Shown here: positions 1 through 9,500 of the stretch, in pieces
How the letters are laid out: every line of letters starts with the position of its first letter
Numbering within the stretch: position 1 is the first letter of the stretch
Source: Lachnospiraceae bacterium
GTDB lineage: Bacteria > Bacillota > Clostridia > Lachnospirales > Lachnospiraceae
Assembly: GCA_017428105.1 (NCBI GenBank)
Contig: JAFRRM010000037.1
Coordinates: 1 to 64,000, forward strand
Length of the DNA stretch: 64,000 bases
Direction of reading: 5' to 3'
The notes under the pieces: model-generated
What the model was told of the DNA's origin: nothing
Database searches by the model: none
The model's input: only the letters and a program-made list of their open reading frames with translations
Program-made: the position numbers and the translations under genes

Positions 1-1311
1 AAGCTGGACGAGCAGGAGAAGGTGTATCCGAACCGCCGCGGCGGCGGCACGCCTTTCTACCGCAACGTGGAACTGGAGCAGATGGGCATCCCGGTCATCG
101 TCGGCATCTTCGGGACCAACCCGGCCGGCGGCGGCTACCACTCCATCAGCCCGACCATCCTGATCGCGCACCAGAAGGCCAACATGGCCGTCGGCGGCGC
201 CGGCATCGTGGGCGGCATGAACCCGAAGGGCTATGTGGATGAAGAGGCTGCCATGGCGTTGATCGAGGCCGGCAAGGGCCTGGTCGCCACGCCTCCCGGA
301 TCCGTTCCGATCCACTACGGCGAGACCGGTTTCTTCCGCGAAGTGTACGCGGACGACTACGGCGTACTGGACGGCATCAAGAAATACATGTCCTTCCTGC
401 CCGCCTACAATCCGGAATTCTTCCGCGTGGACGATCCCGCGCTGCCCGCGCTGGATCCCAACGACCTGTACAGCCTGGTCCCGATGGACAAGAAGCGGAC
501 CTACGACATCTACGACGTCATCGGCCGTATCTTCGACAAGTCCCAGTTCCTGGAGTACAAGAAGGGCTACGGTCCGGAGATCGTGGCCGGCCTCGCGAAG
601 GCGGAAGGCCTGCTGGTCGGCGTCATCGCCAACGTCCAGGGCCTGCTGATGCACTATCCGGAATACAAGCTGGCCCAGAACCCCAACTCCGTGGGTATCG
701 GCGGCAAGCTGTATCGTCAGGGCCTGATCAAGATGAACGAGTTCGTGACCCTGTGCGCGCGTGACAAACTGCCCATCGTCTGGATCCAGGATACCACCGG
801 CATCGACGTCGGCGACGACGCCGAGAAGGCCGAACTGCTGGGCCTGGGCCAGTCCCTGATCTACTCCATCCAGAACAGCCACGTGCCGCAGCTGGAGATC
901 ACGCTCCGCAAGGGCACCGCCGCGGCGCACTACGTCATGGGCGGCCCGCAGGGCAACGACACCAACGCCTTCTCCCTGGGCACCGCCGCCACCGAGATCT
1001 ACGTCATGCACGGCGAGACCGCCGCGGCCGCCATGTATTCCCGCCGTCTGGCGAAGGAATACAAGGCCGGCGAATCCCTGGAAGGCACCATCGCGAAGAT
1101 GAACGAGATCATCCAGGATTACGCCGCCAAATCCCGTCCGTTCGCCTGCGGCGAACTCGGCCTGGTCGATGAGATCGTGAACATGAACATGATGCGCAAC
1201 TACGTCGTGGCGTTCGCGTATTCCGTATACCAGAACCCGACTCAGATCTGCCCGTTCCATCAGATGCTGAGCCCGCGCACCATGCGTGATTTCGTCACCT
1301 ACAAGAAATAA
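1..1311 (+). CDS. gcdA: Glutaconyl-CoA decarboxylase alpha subunit (carboxyltransferase), 5' truncated
   Basis: This is the biotin-dependent carboxyltransferase that removes CO2 from glutaconyl-CoA and passes it to biotin on the carrier subunit of a sodium-pumping membrane decarboxylase. The frame is open from the first base, so the true start lies outside the window and 436 C-terminal residues are present; the family is near 590 residues. Glycine-rich carboxyltransferase segments (GTNPAGGGYHS, GGAGIVGGMNPKG, VMGGPQGNDTNAFSLGTA) are typical of GcdA rather than of acetyl- or propionyl-CoA carboxylase. The hgdC-hgdA-hgdB genes follow in the same direction, matching the Acidaminococcus order gcdA-hgdC-hgdA-hgdB. 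The beta, gamma and delta decarboxylase subunits are not in the window. Confidence 0.93.
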   Translation, partial: KLDEQEKVYPNRRGGGTPFYRNVELEQMGIPVIVGIFGTNPAGGGYHSISPTILIAHQKANMAVGGAGIVGGMNPKGYVDEEAAMALIEAGKGLVATPPGSVPIHYGETGFFREVYADDYGVLDGIKKYMSFLPAYNPEFFRVDDPALPALDPNDLYSLVPMDKKRTYDIYDVIGRIFDKSQFLEYKKGYGPEIVAGLAKAEGLLVGVIANVQGLLMHYPEYKLAQNPNSVGIGGKLYRQGLIKMNEFVTLCARDKLPIVWIQDTTGIDVGDDAEKAELLGLGQSLIYSIQNSHVPQLEITLRKGTAAAHYVMGGPQGNDTNAFSLGTAATEIYVMHGETAAAAMYSRRLAKEYKAGESLEGTIAKMNEIIQDYAAKSRPFACGELGLVDEIVNMNMMRNYVVAFAYSVYQNPTQICPFHQMLSPRTMRDFVTYKK

Positions 1312-1326
1312 TCGGTATGAACGAGG

Positions 1327-1356
1327 GGGCGGACAGTGCATGCTGTCCGCCCTTTT
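1327..1356 (+). terminator. Hairpin plus short T run between gcdA and hgdC
   Basis: A perfect 10-bp stem (GGGCGGACAG with CTGTCCGCCC) closes a 6-base loop and is followed by TTTT. It lies 15 bases after the gcdA stop and just before the hgdC ribosome binding site. The short T run suggests partial termination or mRNA stabilisation inside the operon, so that gcdA transcripts exceed hgd transcripts. That role is inferred. Confidence 0.6.
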
Positions 1357-1368
1357 GAGGGGAAAAGA

Positions 1369-2160
1369 ATGAGCATTTATACCTTAGGCATCGACGTGGG
1401 CTCCACGGCGTCCAAATGCATCATGCTGCAGGACGGCCGGGAGATCGTCAGCAAGTCCCTGATCGACGTGGGCGCCGGCACCAGCGGCCCCGCCCGGGCC
1501 ATCGAAGCGGTGCTGGCAGGCGCCGGCATGACGCGTGAAGACATGACCTTCACCCTCGCGACCGGCTACGGCCGGAATTCCCTGGAAGGGATCGCGGACG
1601 CGCAGATGAGCGAGCTGTCCTGCCATGCCAAGGGGGCTGCTTTCCTGTATCCGGACGTGCGCACGGTCATCGACATCGGCGGCCAGGACGTGAAGGCCAT
1701 GCATATCGAAAACGGCGCGATGGTCAACTTCCAGATGAACGACAAATGCGCCGCCGGCACGGGCCGCTTCCTGGATGTGATGGCGCGCGTGCTGGAAGTG
1801 CGGACGGATGAACTGGGCACGCTGGCGGCCCAGTCCACGAAGCGGGTGGCCATCAGCTCCACCTGCACGGTGTTCGCGGAAAGCGAAGTGATCTCCCAGC
1901 TGGCCCAGGGCACGGACAAGCGGGACATCATCAAAGGCATCCATTATTCCGTGGCCAACCGGGTCTCCGGCCTGGTCAACCGGATCGGCGTGCAGGACCG
2001 GGTCGTCATGACCGGCGGCGTCGCGCAGAACAAGGGCATCGTCTCCGCGCTGGAGGAAAGTCTGGGGCACATCATCTACACCAGCCCCCTGACCCAGTAC
2101 GTGGGCGCCCTGGGCGCAGCCCTGTTCGCGTATCAGAAAGCACTTAAGATGAAGCAATAA
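1369..2160 (+). CDS. hgdC: (R)-2-hydroxyglutaryl-CoA dehydratase activator (component A ATPase)
   Basis: An iron-sulfur ATPase of the BadF/HgdC family. It injects one high-energy electron into the dehydratase (HgdAB) using ATP, starting radical-based dehydration. The 263-residue product begins with the ATP-binding GIDVGSTASKC. Cys127 (NDKCAAGTGRF) and Cys166 (SSTCTVFAES) fall at the positions known to bridge the [4Fe-4S] cluster at the dimer interface. The ATG at 1369 is preceded by GAGGGGAAAAG. An in-frame GTG at 1336 lies inside the upstream hairpin and is rejected. It is followed 46 bases later by hgdA. Confidence 0.95.
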   Translation: MSIYTLGIDVGSTASKCIMLQDGREIVSKSLIDVGAGTSGPARAIEAVLAGAGMTREDMTFTLATGYGRNSLEGIADAQMSELSCHAKGAAFLYPDVRTVIDIGGQDVKAMHIENGAMVNFQMNDKCAAGTGRFLDVMARVLEVRTDELGTLAAQSTKRVAISSTCTVFAESEVISQLAQGTDKRDIIKGIHYSVANRVSGLVNRIGVQDRVVMTGGVAQNKGIVSALEESLGHIIYTSPLTQYVGALGAALFAYQKALKMKQ

Positions 2161-2167
2161 TATACAG

Positions 2168-2187
2168 AGGCCGGGCTGCGCCGGCCT
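2168..2187 (+). other. Small hairpin before hgdA
   Basis: A 7-bp perfect stem (AGGCCGG with CCGGCCT) with a 6-base loop sits in the 46-base hgdC-hgdA gap, without a T tract. It may be a processing or stabilising structure upstream of the strong AGGAGGAGA ribosome site at 2195-2203. Confidence 0.4.
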
Positions 2188-2206
2188 GTGAATCAGGAGG
2201 AGAAAT

Positions 2207-3643
2207 ATGGCAAAACAAGTGAGCCCCGGCGTTCTGGCGCTGCGCAAAGTGGTGGACGACGTCTACGCGGATGCCCGGAAGGCCAAGGCGGAAGGCAAAT
2301 TGGTAGGCTGGTCCTCGTCCAAGTTCCCCTGCGAACTGGCGGAGGCGTTTGACCTCAACGTCATGTACCCGGAAAACCAGGCCGCCGGCATCGCCGCCAA
2401 CCGTGACGGCGAGATCATGTGCCAGGCCGCGGAAGACCTGGGCTTCGACAACGATATCTGCGGTTACGCCCGCATCTCGCTGGCCTATGCCGCCGGCAAG
2501 CGCGCCGCCCGCAAGATCGACTGGAGCAAGGAAGACGGCTACGTGATCAACCCCGCGACCGGCAAGCCCTTAAAGGATGAGAACGGCAACGTGGTCCTGG
2601 ATGAAAACGGCAAGCCCAAGAAGGATCCCAAGACCCAGACTCCGTTCATCGTGCTGGAAGACATCCATGAGATCGAAGCGCTGCCCGAAGGCCGTGAAAA
2701 GGAACGCCGCCGCGAATCCATCCAGCCCTACCGTCAGATGCGCATGCCACAGCCCGATTTCGTGCTGTGCTGCAACAACATCTGCAACTGCATGACCAAG
2801 TGGTATGAAAACATCGCCCGTATGTGCAACATCCCGCTGATCATGATCGACATCCCTTACAACAACACCATGGACCCGAACCCGGAGAACGTCCGCTACA
2901 TCCGCGCCCAGTTCGACAACGCCATCAAGCAGCTGGAAGAACTGACCGGCAAGAAGTTCGACGAGAAGAAGTTCGAGCATGCCTGCGCCCAGGCCAACCG
3001 CACCGCCCAGAACTGGCTGAAGGTCTGCGATTACCTGCAGTACAAGCCCGCCCCCATGAGCGGCTTTGACCTGTTCAACCACATGGCGGACGTCGTGACT
3101 GCCCGCGGCAAGAAGGAAGCCGCCGACGCGTTCGAACTCCTGGCCGTCGACCTGGAGCAGAACATCAAGGACGGCACCTCCACGCTGCCGTTCCCGGAAC
3201 AGTACCGCGTGATGTTCGAAGGCATCCCCTGCTGGCCGAAGCTGCCGAACCTGTTCAAGCCGCTGAAGGCCAACGGCGTGAACGTGACCGCCGTCGTGTA
3301 TGCCCCCGCTTTCGGATTCGTGTACAACAACATGGACGAAATGGTCAGCGCGTACTGCAAGGCCCCGAACTCCGTCTCCATCGAGAAGGGCGTGGAATGG
3401 CGCGAAGGCATCTGCCGCGCGAACAAGGTGGAAGGCGTTCTGGTCCACTACAACCGTTCCTGCAAGCCGTGGTCCGGCTATATGGCTGAAATGCAGCGCC
3501 GCTTCACCGCGGACCTGGGCATCCCCTGCGTAGGCTTTGACGGCGACCAGGCCGACCCGCGCAACTTCAACGAAGCCCAGTACGAGACGCGTGTGCAGGG
3601 TCTGGTGGAAGCCATGCAGATCCGCAAGGAAACCATGGAATAA
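2207..3643 (+). CDS. hgdA: (R)-2-hydroxyglutaryl-CoA dehydratase alpha subunit
   Basis: One of the two subunits of component D, which binds [4Fe-4S] and dehydrates 2-hydroxyglutaryl-CoA to glutaconyl-CoA after one-electron activation by HgdC. The product is 478 residues, the expected length, and has the family pattern of cysteines: SSKFPCELAEAF near residue 42, the CCNNICNC cluster near residue 188, and a C-terminal CVGFDGDQADPRN. The start is fixed by AGGAGGAGA seven bases upstream. The stop is followed 11 bases later by hgdB, whose ribosome site (AAGGAGG) overlaps the hgdA stop region, so the two subunits are probably translated together. Confidence 0.95.
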   Translation: MAKQVSPGVLALRKVVDDVYADARKAKAEGKLVGWSSSKFPCELAEAFDLNVMYPENQAAGIAANRDGEIMCQAAEDLGFDNDICGYARISLAYAAGKRAARKIDWSKEDGYVINPATGKPLKDENGNVVLDENGKPKKDPKTQTPFIVLEDIHEIEALPEGREKERRRESIQPYRQMRMPQPDFVLCCNNICNCMTKWYENIARMCNIPLIMIDIPYNNTMDPNPENVRYIRAQFDNAIKQLEELTGKKFDEKKFEHACAQANRTAQNWLKVCDYLQYKPAPMSGFDLFNHMADVVTARGKKEAADAFELLAVDLEQNIKDGTSTLPFPEQYRVMFEGIPCWPKLPNLFKPLKANGVNVTAVVYAPAFGFVYNNMDEMVSAYCKAPNSVSIEKGVEWREGICRANKVEGVLVHYNRSCKPWSGYMAEMQRRFTADLGIPCVGFDGDQADPRNFNEAQYETRVQGLVEAMQIRKETME

Positions 3644-3654
3644 GGAGGCCGGAA

Positions 3655-4803
3655 ATGAGCTTAGAGAATACCTTTAAAGAATTTCAGGCGGTAGCCTATA
3701 ATCCGAAGAAATGCCTGAACGAGTACAAAGCGGCCGGTAAGAAGGTCATCGGCGTCCTGCCTTACTACGCCCCCGAAGAACTCGTCTATGCCGCCGGCAT
3801 GGTGCCCATGGGCATGTGGGGCAGCAACAACAAGAACATCGGTCTGGCCAAGGAATACTGCGCCACCTTCTACTGCACCATCGCGCAGCTGGCGCTGGAA
3901 ATGCTGCTGGACGGCACCATGGACCAGCTGGACGGCATCATCACCCCCACCATCTGCGACACGCTGCGCCCCATGAGCCAGAACTTCCGCGTCGCCATGG
4001 CCAAACTGCACAAGATGCCCACTATCTTCCTGGCGCATCCGCAGTACCGCCGCCCCGCGTTCGGCCTGCAGTTCACGATCGACCAGTACAACAACGTCCG
4101 TCATGAGCTGGAAGCCATCTGCGGCCACGAGATCGGCGAAGAAGCGATCCGCGACGCCATCAAGGTCTACAACAAGTACCGCCAGGCGCGCCGCGAATTC
4201 GTGAAGCTGGCCGGCGAGCATCCGGAAGCCGTTTCCGCCGTGAACCGCAGCGCGGTCCTGAAGGCCGGCTATTTCATGGAAAAGCCCGCTTACACCGAGA
4301 AGCTGGAAGCCCTGAATAAGGAACTGGCCGCCCTGCCCGCCTCCAACTGGAACGGCGTGAAGATCGTCACCAGCGGCATCATCTGCGACAACCCCGTCCT
4401 GCTGAAGATCCTGGACGACAACAACATCGCCATCGCCACCGACGACGTGGCGCATGAGAGCCGCTGCATCCGCGTGGACGCGGACGAGACCGGCGATCCC
4501 ATGATGGCCCTGGCCAAGCAGTTCGCGAACGAAGATTACGACGTCCTGCTGTACGATGAAGCCTCCAACCAGAACCGCCGCGGCGAATTCGTGGCCAACC
4601 TGGTGAAGGAGAGCGGCGCGAAGGGCCTGGTGCTCTTCATGCAGCAGTTCTGCGACCCCGAGGAAATGGAGTATCCTTACCTGAAGAAGGCCCTGGATGC
4701 CGCCCAGATCCCTCACATCAAACTGGGCATCGACCAGCAGATGCGCGACTTCGGCCAGGCCGCCACGGCCCTCCAGGCCTTTGCGGACGTGCTGAGCCTG
4801 TAA
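3655..4803 (+). CDS. hgdB: (R)-2-hydroxyglutaryl-CoA dehydratase beta subunit
   Basis: The second subunit of the dehydratase (HgdB/FldC/BcrB-like fold), 382 residues as expected. Recognisable pieces are the N-terminal segment GVLPYYAPEELVYAAGMVPMG, read across the usual substrate domain, the cysteine segment TPTICDTLRP, and the C-terminal FMQQFCDPEEMEYPYLKKAL that carries a cluster ligand. It is last in the operon and is followed by a strong terminator at 4867-4896. With HgdA it completes conversion of 2-hydroxyglutaryl-CoA to glutaconyl-CoA, which GcdA and its partners then decarboxylate to crotonyl-CoA in glutamate fermentation. Confidence 0.94.
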   Translation: MSLENTFKEFQAVAYNPKKCLNEYKAAGKKVIGVLPYYAPEELVYAAGMVPMGMWGSNNKNIGLAKEYCATFYCTIAQLALEMLLDGTMDQLDGIITPTICDTLRPMSQNFRVAMAKLHKMPTIFLAHPQYRRPAFGLQFTIDQYNNVRHELEAICGHEIGEEAIRDAIKVYNKYRQARREFVKLAGEHPEAVSAVNRSAVLKAGYFMEKPAYTEKLEALNKELAALPASNWNGVKIVTSGIICDNPVLLKILDDNNIAIATDDVAHESRCIRVDADETGDPMMALAKQFANEDYDVLLYDEASNQNRRGEFVANLVKESGAKGLVLFMQQFCDPEEMEYPYLKKALDAAQIPHIKLGIDQQMRDFGQAATALQAFADVLSL

Positions 4804-4866
4804 AACCGACCGCCGCGCCGGCGCTTCTTCCGCAGGGAAGGGGCAGACGGCACAGCACCCTCAAAA

Positions 4867-4896
4867 GGGGCGGATCTCCGGATCCGTCCCTTTTTT
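4867..4896 (+). terminator. Intrinsic terminator of the hydroxyglutarate operon
   Basis: A 10-bp stem (GGGGCGGATC with GATCCGTCCC, one G-T pair) encloses the loop TCCG and is followed by TTTTTT. It is located 63 bases after the hgdB stop. Confidence 0.9.
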
Positions 4897-4960
4897 GATT
4901 GTTTTTTTCCGCCGTTTGCGTTATCTTAATGGCAGCAAAATGTTTAGCCGAGGTGATCCC

Positions 4961-5284
4961 ATGGACGATTCCTTTACTTCCCGGATCTATTCGCTCGTCC
5001 GCCGTATTCCCGAGGGGCAGGTGGCCACCTACGGCCAGCTCGCGCGCCTGGCGGGGCATCCCGGGGCCGCCCGCGCCGTCGGCAACGCCCTGCATCACAA
5101 TCCGTACGATGATCCGCATGAGATCCCCTGCTACCGCGTGGTGAACAGTCAGGGGGGCCTTTCCGGCGCTTACGCCTTCGGCGGTCCGACGGTCCAGCGG
5201 GACCTGCTGCGGGCGGACGATGTGGAAGTGAAGAACTTCCGGGTGGACCTGGATCGGTTTCTGTGGAACGGAGAAGACGAATGA
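4961..5284 (+). CDS. MGMT-family (O6-alkylguanine transferase-like) small protein
   Basis: The 107-residue product corresponds to the DNA-binding/active-site domain alone of O6-methylguanine-DNA methyltransferases. It has the helix-turn-helix region (EGQVATYGQLARLAG), the arginine-finger-like segment (GAARAVGNALHHNP) and the active-site loop. That loop reads IPCYRVVN: the acceptor cysteine is kept, but the usual following His (PCHRV) is Tyr. Alkyltransferase-like proteins replace the Cys, so this one could still accept an alkyl group, or may only flag lesions; activity is uncertain. The start is the ATG after GAGGTGA. Its stop overlaps the next start (ATGA), so it is coupled to the DUF1287 lipoprotein. 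Confidence 0.85.
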   Translation: MDDSFTSRIYSLVRRIPEGQVATYGQLARLAGHPGAARAVGNALHHNPYDDPHEIPCYRVVNSQGGLSGAYAFGGPTVQRDLLRADDVEVKNFRVDLDRFLWNGEDE

Positions 5285-6531
5285 AAAAAATTCGGATGAT
5301 ATTGCTGGTCTGTATATTGGCTGCCGCCGCGGCTTCCTGCGGCGGAAAGGGCAGGGATGTGATCTCTGGCCCCGAAGAAACGGCGGCTGCGACGCTGCCT
5401 GATCTGACGATCGTCCCCGGAGGGGAGCCCTCCAGTCAGACGGAAGGATCTGAAGAAACCGTCCCGAAAGAGACGGGAACGGAGACTGCGGAACCGGTAT
5501 CCGAACCCGGACCGGAAATTTCAGCGGATGCTTTTTCCGAGGTCCCGGAAGAGGAGACGGCGGGACTGACGGAAGAAGAGACCGTTACGGCTGCTCCCGC
5601 AACGGATTCGGAGCCGGCGGCGGAAACGACGCCTGAACCCACGACTCAGGAACTTACTCCTGCGCCTGTTCCCGAACCGACTTCGGAGCCTGCTCCCGAA
5701 TCTACTCCGGAGCCGACACCGGAACCGACCCCCGAGCCGACACCGGAGCCCACCCCCGAGCCCACTCCCGAGCCGACACCGGAGCCCACTCCCGAGCCTA
5801 CCCTTGAACCCACTTCCGAGCCTGCCCCCGAGCCCACGGCGCCGCCTTCCGGCCTCTGGTCGCCCGTTCCCACCGGGGAAGCGGACTGGGCCACCCGCGC
5901 CGTCTGCGACCGGTACTATACCAACGCGGACTTCGGCTTTCCCACCTATGCGAGCCCCTATGACCGCGACGGGGACGGCATCGAAGACCAGGCGGACATC
6001 CTGCAGGGCGCCCGCGATTACGTCGCCACCCGCCCGGAATACGATCCTTCCTATTTCGAAACCGGCTGGGCGCCGGCCGGCCGCGGCGTCTGCACGGACG
6101 TGGTCGCCTACGCCCTCCTGGCCGCCGGCTACGACCTGCAGCAGATGGTGGACCGCGACGTGCATCTGCGCCGCTGGGCCTACGAATGGGAGGTCGGCGA
6201 CCCGAAGATCGATTTCCGCCGCACCCGCAACCTCCTAGTGTTCTGCGAGCAGTACCTGGACAAATACACCCTGGATCCCTATGATTACGCGGCCTGGCAG
6301 CCGGGCGACATCGTGATCTTCGCGGGCCGCGACACCGGCATGTGGCCGGGCCATATCGCCGTCGTCTCGGACCGGCGCGCCTCCGACGGCATCCCCTACC
6401 TGATCCATCACACGGACAACGGCCGCTATTCCTATGAGCAGGACTTCCTGACCACGCCGCAGCGGTACATCAAGGGTCATTACCGCGTGGGGAACCTGGC
6501 GGCGCATACGGAATTGTTCGAGGACCCGTAA
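5281..6531 (+). CDS. Lipoprotein with PEPT-repeat spacer and C-terminal DUF1287 domain
   Basis: This 416-residue product starts with a lipoprotein signal (KKIRMILLVC, then AAAASC lipobox), so it is anchored outside the membrane. Residues about 25-200 form an acidic Thr/Glu/Pro linker containing a run of PEPT tetrapeptides that would cross the wall. The C-terminal ~210 residues match the DUF1287/YijF family: GRGVCTDVVAYAL (conserved Cys), WQPGDIVIFAG, PGHIAVVSDRR (conserved His) and a final KGHYRV. The Cys/His arrangement resembles NlpC/P60-like cysteine hydrolases, suggesting action on the cell wall, but this is inference. An in-frame GTG at 5263 is rejected because the ATG overlaps the upstream stop (ATGA). 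Confidence 0.85.
   Translation: MKKIRMILLVCILAAAAASCGGKGRDVISGPEETAAATLPDLTIVPGGEPSSQTEGSEETVPKETGTETAEPVSEPGPEISADAFSEVPEEETAGLTEEETVTAAPATDSEPAAETTPEPTTQELTPAPVPEPTSEPAPESTPEPTPEPTPEPTPEPTPEPTPEPTPEPTPEPTLEPTSEPAPEPTAPPSGLWSPVPTGEADWATRAVCDRYYTNADFGFPTYASPYDRDGDGIEDQADILQGARDYVATRPEYDPSYFETGWAPAGRGVCTDVVAYALLAAGYDLQQMVDRDVHLRRWAYEWEVGDPKIDFRRTRNLLVFCEQYLDKYTLDPYDYAAWQPGDIVIFAGRDTGMWPGHIAVVSDRRASDGIPYLIHHTDNGRYSYEQDFLTTPQRYIKGHYRVGNLAAHTELFEDP
5671..5839 (+). repeat. 12-bp tandem repeat encoding PEPT units
   Basis: About 14 consecutive 12-base units (variants of GAGCCCACTCCC and GAGCCGACACCG) encode the Pro-Glu-Pro-Thr/Ser/Ala spacer of the DUF1287 lipoprotein. The central units are the most uniform and the edges have diverged (EST, LEPT, SEPA), as expected for slippage-driven length change. 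Confidence 0.9.
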
Positions 6532-6561
6532 CGAAAAATGAACTGTTTGGAGAGGTCATTT

Positions 6562-9500
6562 ATGAAGATCAGACGGTTAGTGATCCCCCTTGCCTGCCTC
6601 TGCTTCCTCCTGGCTGCCTGCGGACAGCAGGGAAGCAGCGCCCCCGCGTCCACCGACGGACCCGGCAGTGCCGCCATAAGCACCACACCCGGCGATACGC
6701 TGCCGGTGCAGCCTTCCGATACGCCCGGCGGTCCCGAAACGGAACCGGGGCGGGAAACGACCGCCGCTCCGGGACCGGGACCGGATACCGGGACCGTCAC
6801 GCCCCTGGATGACGGGACGGGGTCCAGCATTTATGTTCCCGGACCGGCCGATATCGCGGAGGACGGCCCCGGCGGCCTGGCTTACGTGAAAGGGACCCTG
6901 ATCGTCAGCCTGTTCACCGACCCCGATGAAGATGCGCTGGCTTCCCTGGCCGCCGCGGCCGGCGGCGAGATCGTCGGCGTGCAGCACGGCAGCCGCCCGG
7001 TCGCGGAGATCCGGATCGCTGCGGAAGATTATGAGGAACTACGTGCAGCGGCCGAGAGCCTGGAGACCCTGCCGGAAGTCGCGTTTGCCGATCCGGAACT
7101 CATGGTCACGGCAGACGCGCAGGCGATCAACACCCTGACCGAAAACAATACGCCCTGGTCCGCCGACGGCAGCGTCATCGCGGATGCGGGCAACGAGGAC
7201 GACCCTTCGGGCCATGACTGGTGGGCGGAAGCCATCCGCGCTTATTCCGCCTGGGAGGACGTCTCCTTCCTGGAAAACCCGATCCCCGCCGGCGTGATCG
7301 ACAGCGGCTTTGATCCCCAGCAGGAAGACCTCAAAGGCCGCATCTCCCTGCTCAGTCTGGCGCTCGAATCCGGAAGCGACGCGCTGAAGCCGGATCTGAG
7401 CCTGTCCAAAAAAGACGTATCTCACGGTACCTTCGTGGCCGGCTTGATGGCCGCAGCCAATAATGACATCGGGATCCGCGGGGTCGCCGACCAGTCGCTT
7501 CTGTATTGTGTGGACCGTGTTTATTCCGTGACGGAAAAAAGATCGATCAGCCTTTCTTCTGCTGCTTTCTATTACTATTACAACCGTATGCACGATCTGG
7601 GCGTGCGGGTGATCAATCATTCTTTCGGACCGGCAAAACTGACCGAAGATGCATTCATGCATCCCGATGACAAAAGTCGTTATCCCGAAGAAGACGACCG
7701 GATGCGTGCGGTGGAATTGTTCAATGCTTACAATCGCAGTTATGAAGAATATGAAAGAGGGTTTCAGATCGCGATCGGGGAGACCGCCGGCATGTTTCTG
7801 AACCAGCTGCTGACCGACTGGATCAACGGAAACGAAGACTGGATCTGCGTCCAGTCCGCCGGCAACGGAGACAGCGACGAAAATCCGATCTCCGCCGACC
7901 TGAATTCCAACTTCTGCAGCATCACGGAAGCCATCTTCAATGAAAAAGTCGCCCTCCTCAAAGTCAAGATCGGCCTCACCGACGAACAGCACCGCCGTCT
8001 GGACGGCCTGAAATGGGAAGACATCCGGAGCAGGATCCTGGTCGTCGGCGCCGCCAAAAACGAAAAAGCCGCGGGGGAAGATGACACATATACTCCGAAT
8101 GATTCCTCCAATTACGGGAAAAATCAGGTCGACATCTTTGCCCCCGGCACGGATGTTTTCGGCCTCAATTACAGCGGCGCGAAGAACAAATACGTCACGG
8201 AAGACGGCACTTCCATCGCCGCCCCCATCGTCTCCGGCGCCGCCACCCTGCTCTGGTCTGCCTTCCCGGACCTTCCGGCCGATGAGATCACACGGATCCT
8301 GAAGGAATGCACGGATAAAAAAGTGATCGATGACAGGGAAAAAGTTCCTGAAAAACACAGAGGAGAATACCCCTTCCTGGACATCGGTCAGGCCGTGGAA
8401 TACACCAAATACTACACCTACGTCCGGGACGAACTGATCCCGCAGTACGGTCTCTTCAAAGGCGCGCAGACCGGTACGATGACCCGGGCGGATGAATCCT
8501 GGCTGAAGCCGGAAGGTATCGTGACCGCCTGGATCGGCGATATCGATACCGCGGACGATGCCGGCCACGAGATGGTCGTATTCCGCTTCCGACGCGATCC
8601 GGACAGCTCCTACAGCGACCGGACCTACGACCTGGTCATGGACCTGTACACACTGATCAACGGCGAAGTCTCTCTGCAGGATCCGGAAGTGAAGACCGGC
8701 TTTTTCCTGAGAGGCAACTATTCCTGCCGGCTCGACCTGGAAGTCTTCGCGTATAAGCAGACCGAAGGCAGCATGCTGTCCATCCGGATCGACGCGGAAG
8801 ACGGCGTGTTCACGGATCAGACGCTTTCTGAACAGAAAAAAGTCGGCACGGAGAACGGCCGCCTGACCGTTTCGGACGGCGCGCCCGCGGGCACCGATCC
8901 CGAACGGGTCTTCGTGATCGGCTGCGACCAGCTCACCTCGGGCGTCCCGCTTTCCCTGGAGCTGCGCATCACGGACGGCTGCCGCCTGACCTATTTCCTG
9001 GATCTCGTGTTCACCGACCGCGACTATACCCCGGCCGGCTATGTGTCCGAATACGTGACGGGGACCGGCCCGTCCGGTCCGACGGATCTGTGGCTCAACC
9101 CGCCGTTCCACGGCACGGGCAAGCGCGTGATCCGCACGGAATCTTATAAAAACGACGAGCTGGATTATTATCACCAGTTCGCCTACGGCGAGGACGGCCT
9201 GCTGCTGTATGACGGCTATTTCCACGCTGACGGAGACATGTCCAGCATCATTGCTTATGATTACGACATGGCGGGCTGCCTGATCCGCGAAAGAGAGATC
9301 CTGGCCACCGGCCAGGTCGATTACGAGATCTGCTATGACAATGACGCGAACGGCTATATGGTCCGGAAATACAACGCGCCGCCCGGCGGAGGCGAGATCG
9401 TAGACTGGAATGAATACACCAACGACGCGGACGGAAACCAGCTCATCTGGAAAGGATTCCGCAATAAGCAGCTTTCCTTCTGGTGGGAATACACTTATGA

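Noticed and set aside
5671..5839. Regular short repeats that could suggest a CRISPR array
   Set aside because: The unit is 12 bases without spacers and encodes PEPT in frame; it is a coding tandem repeat.
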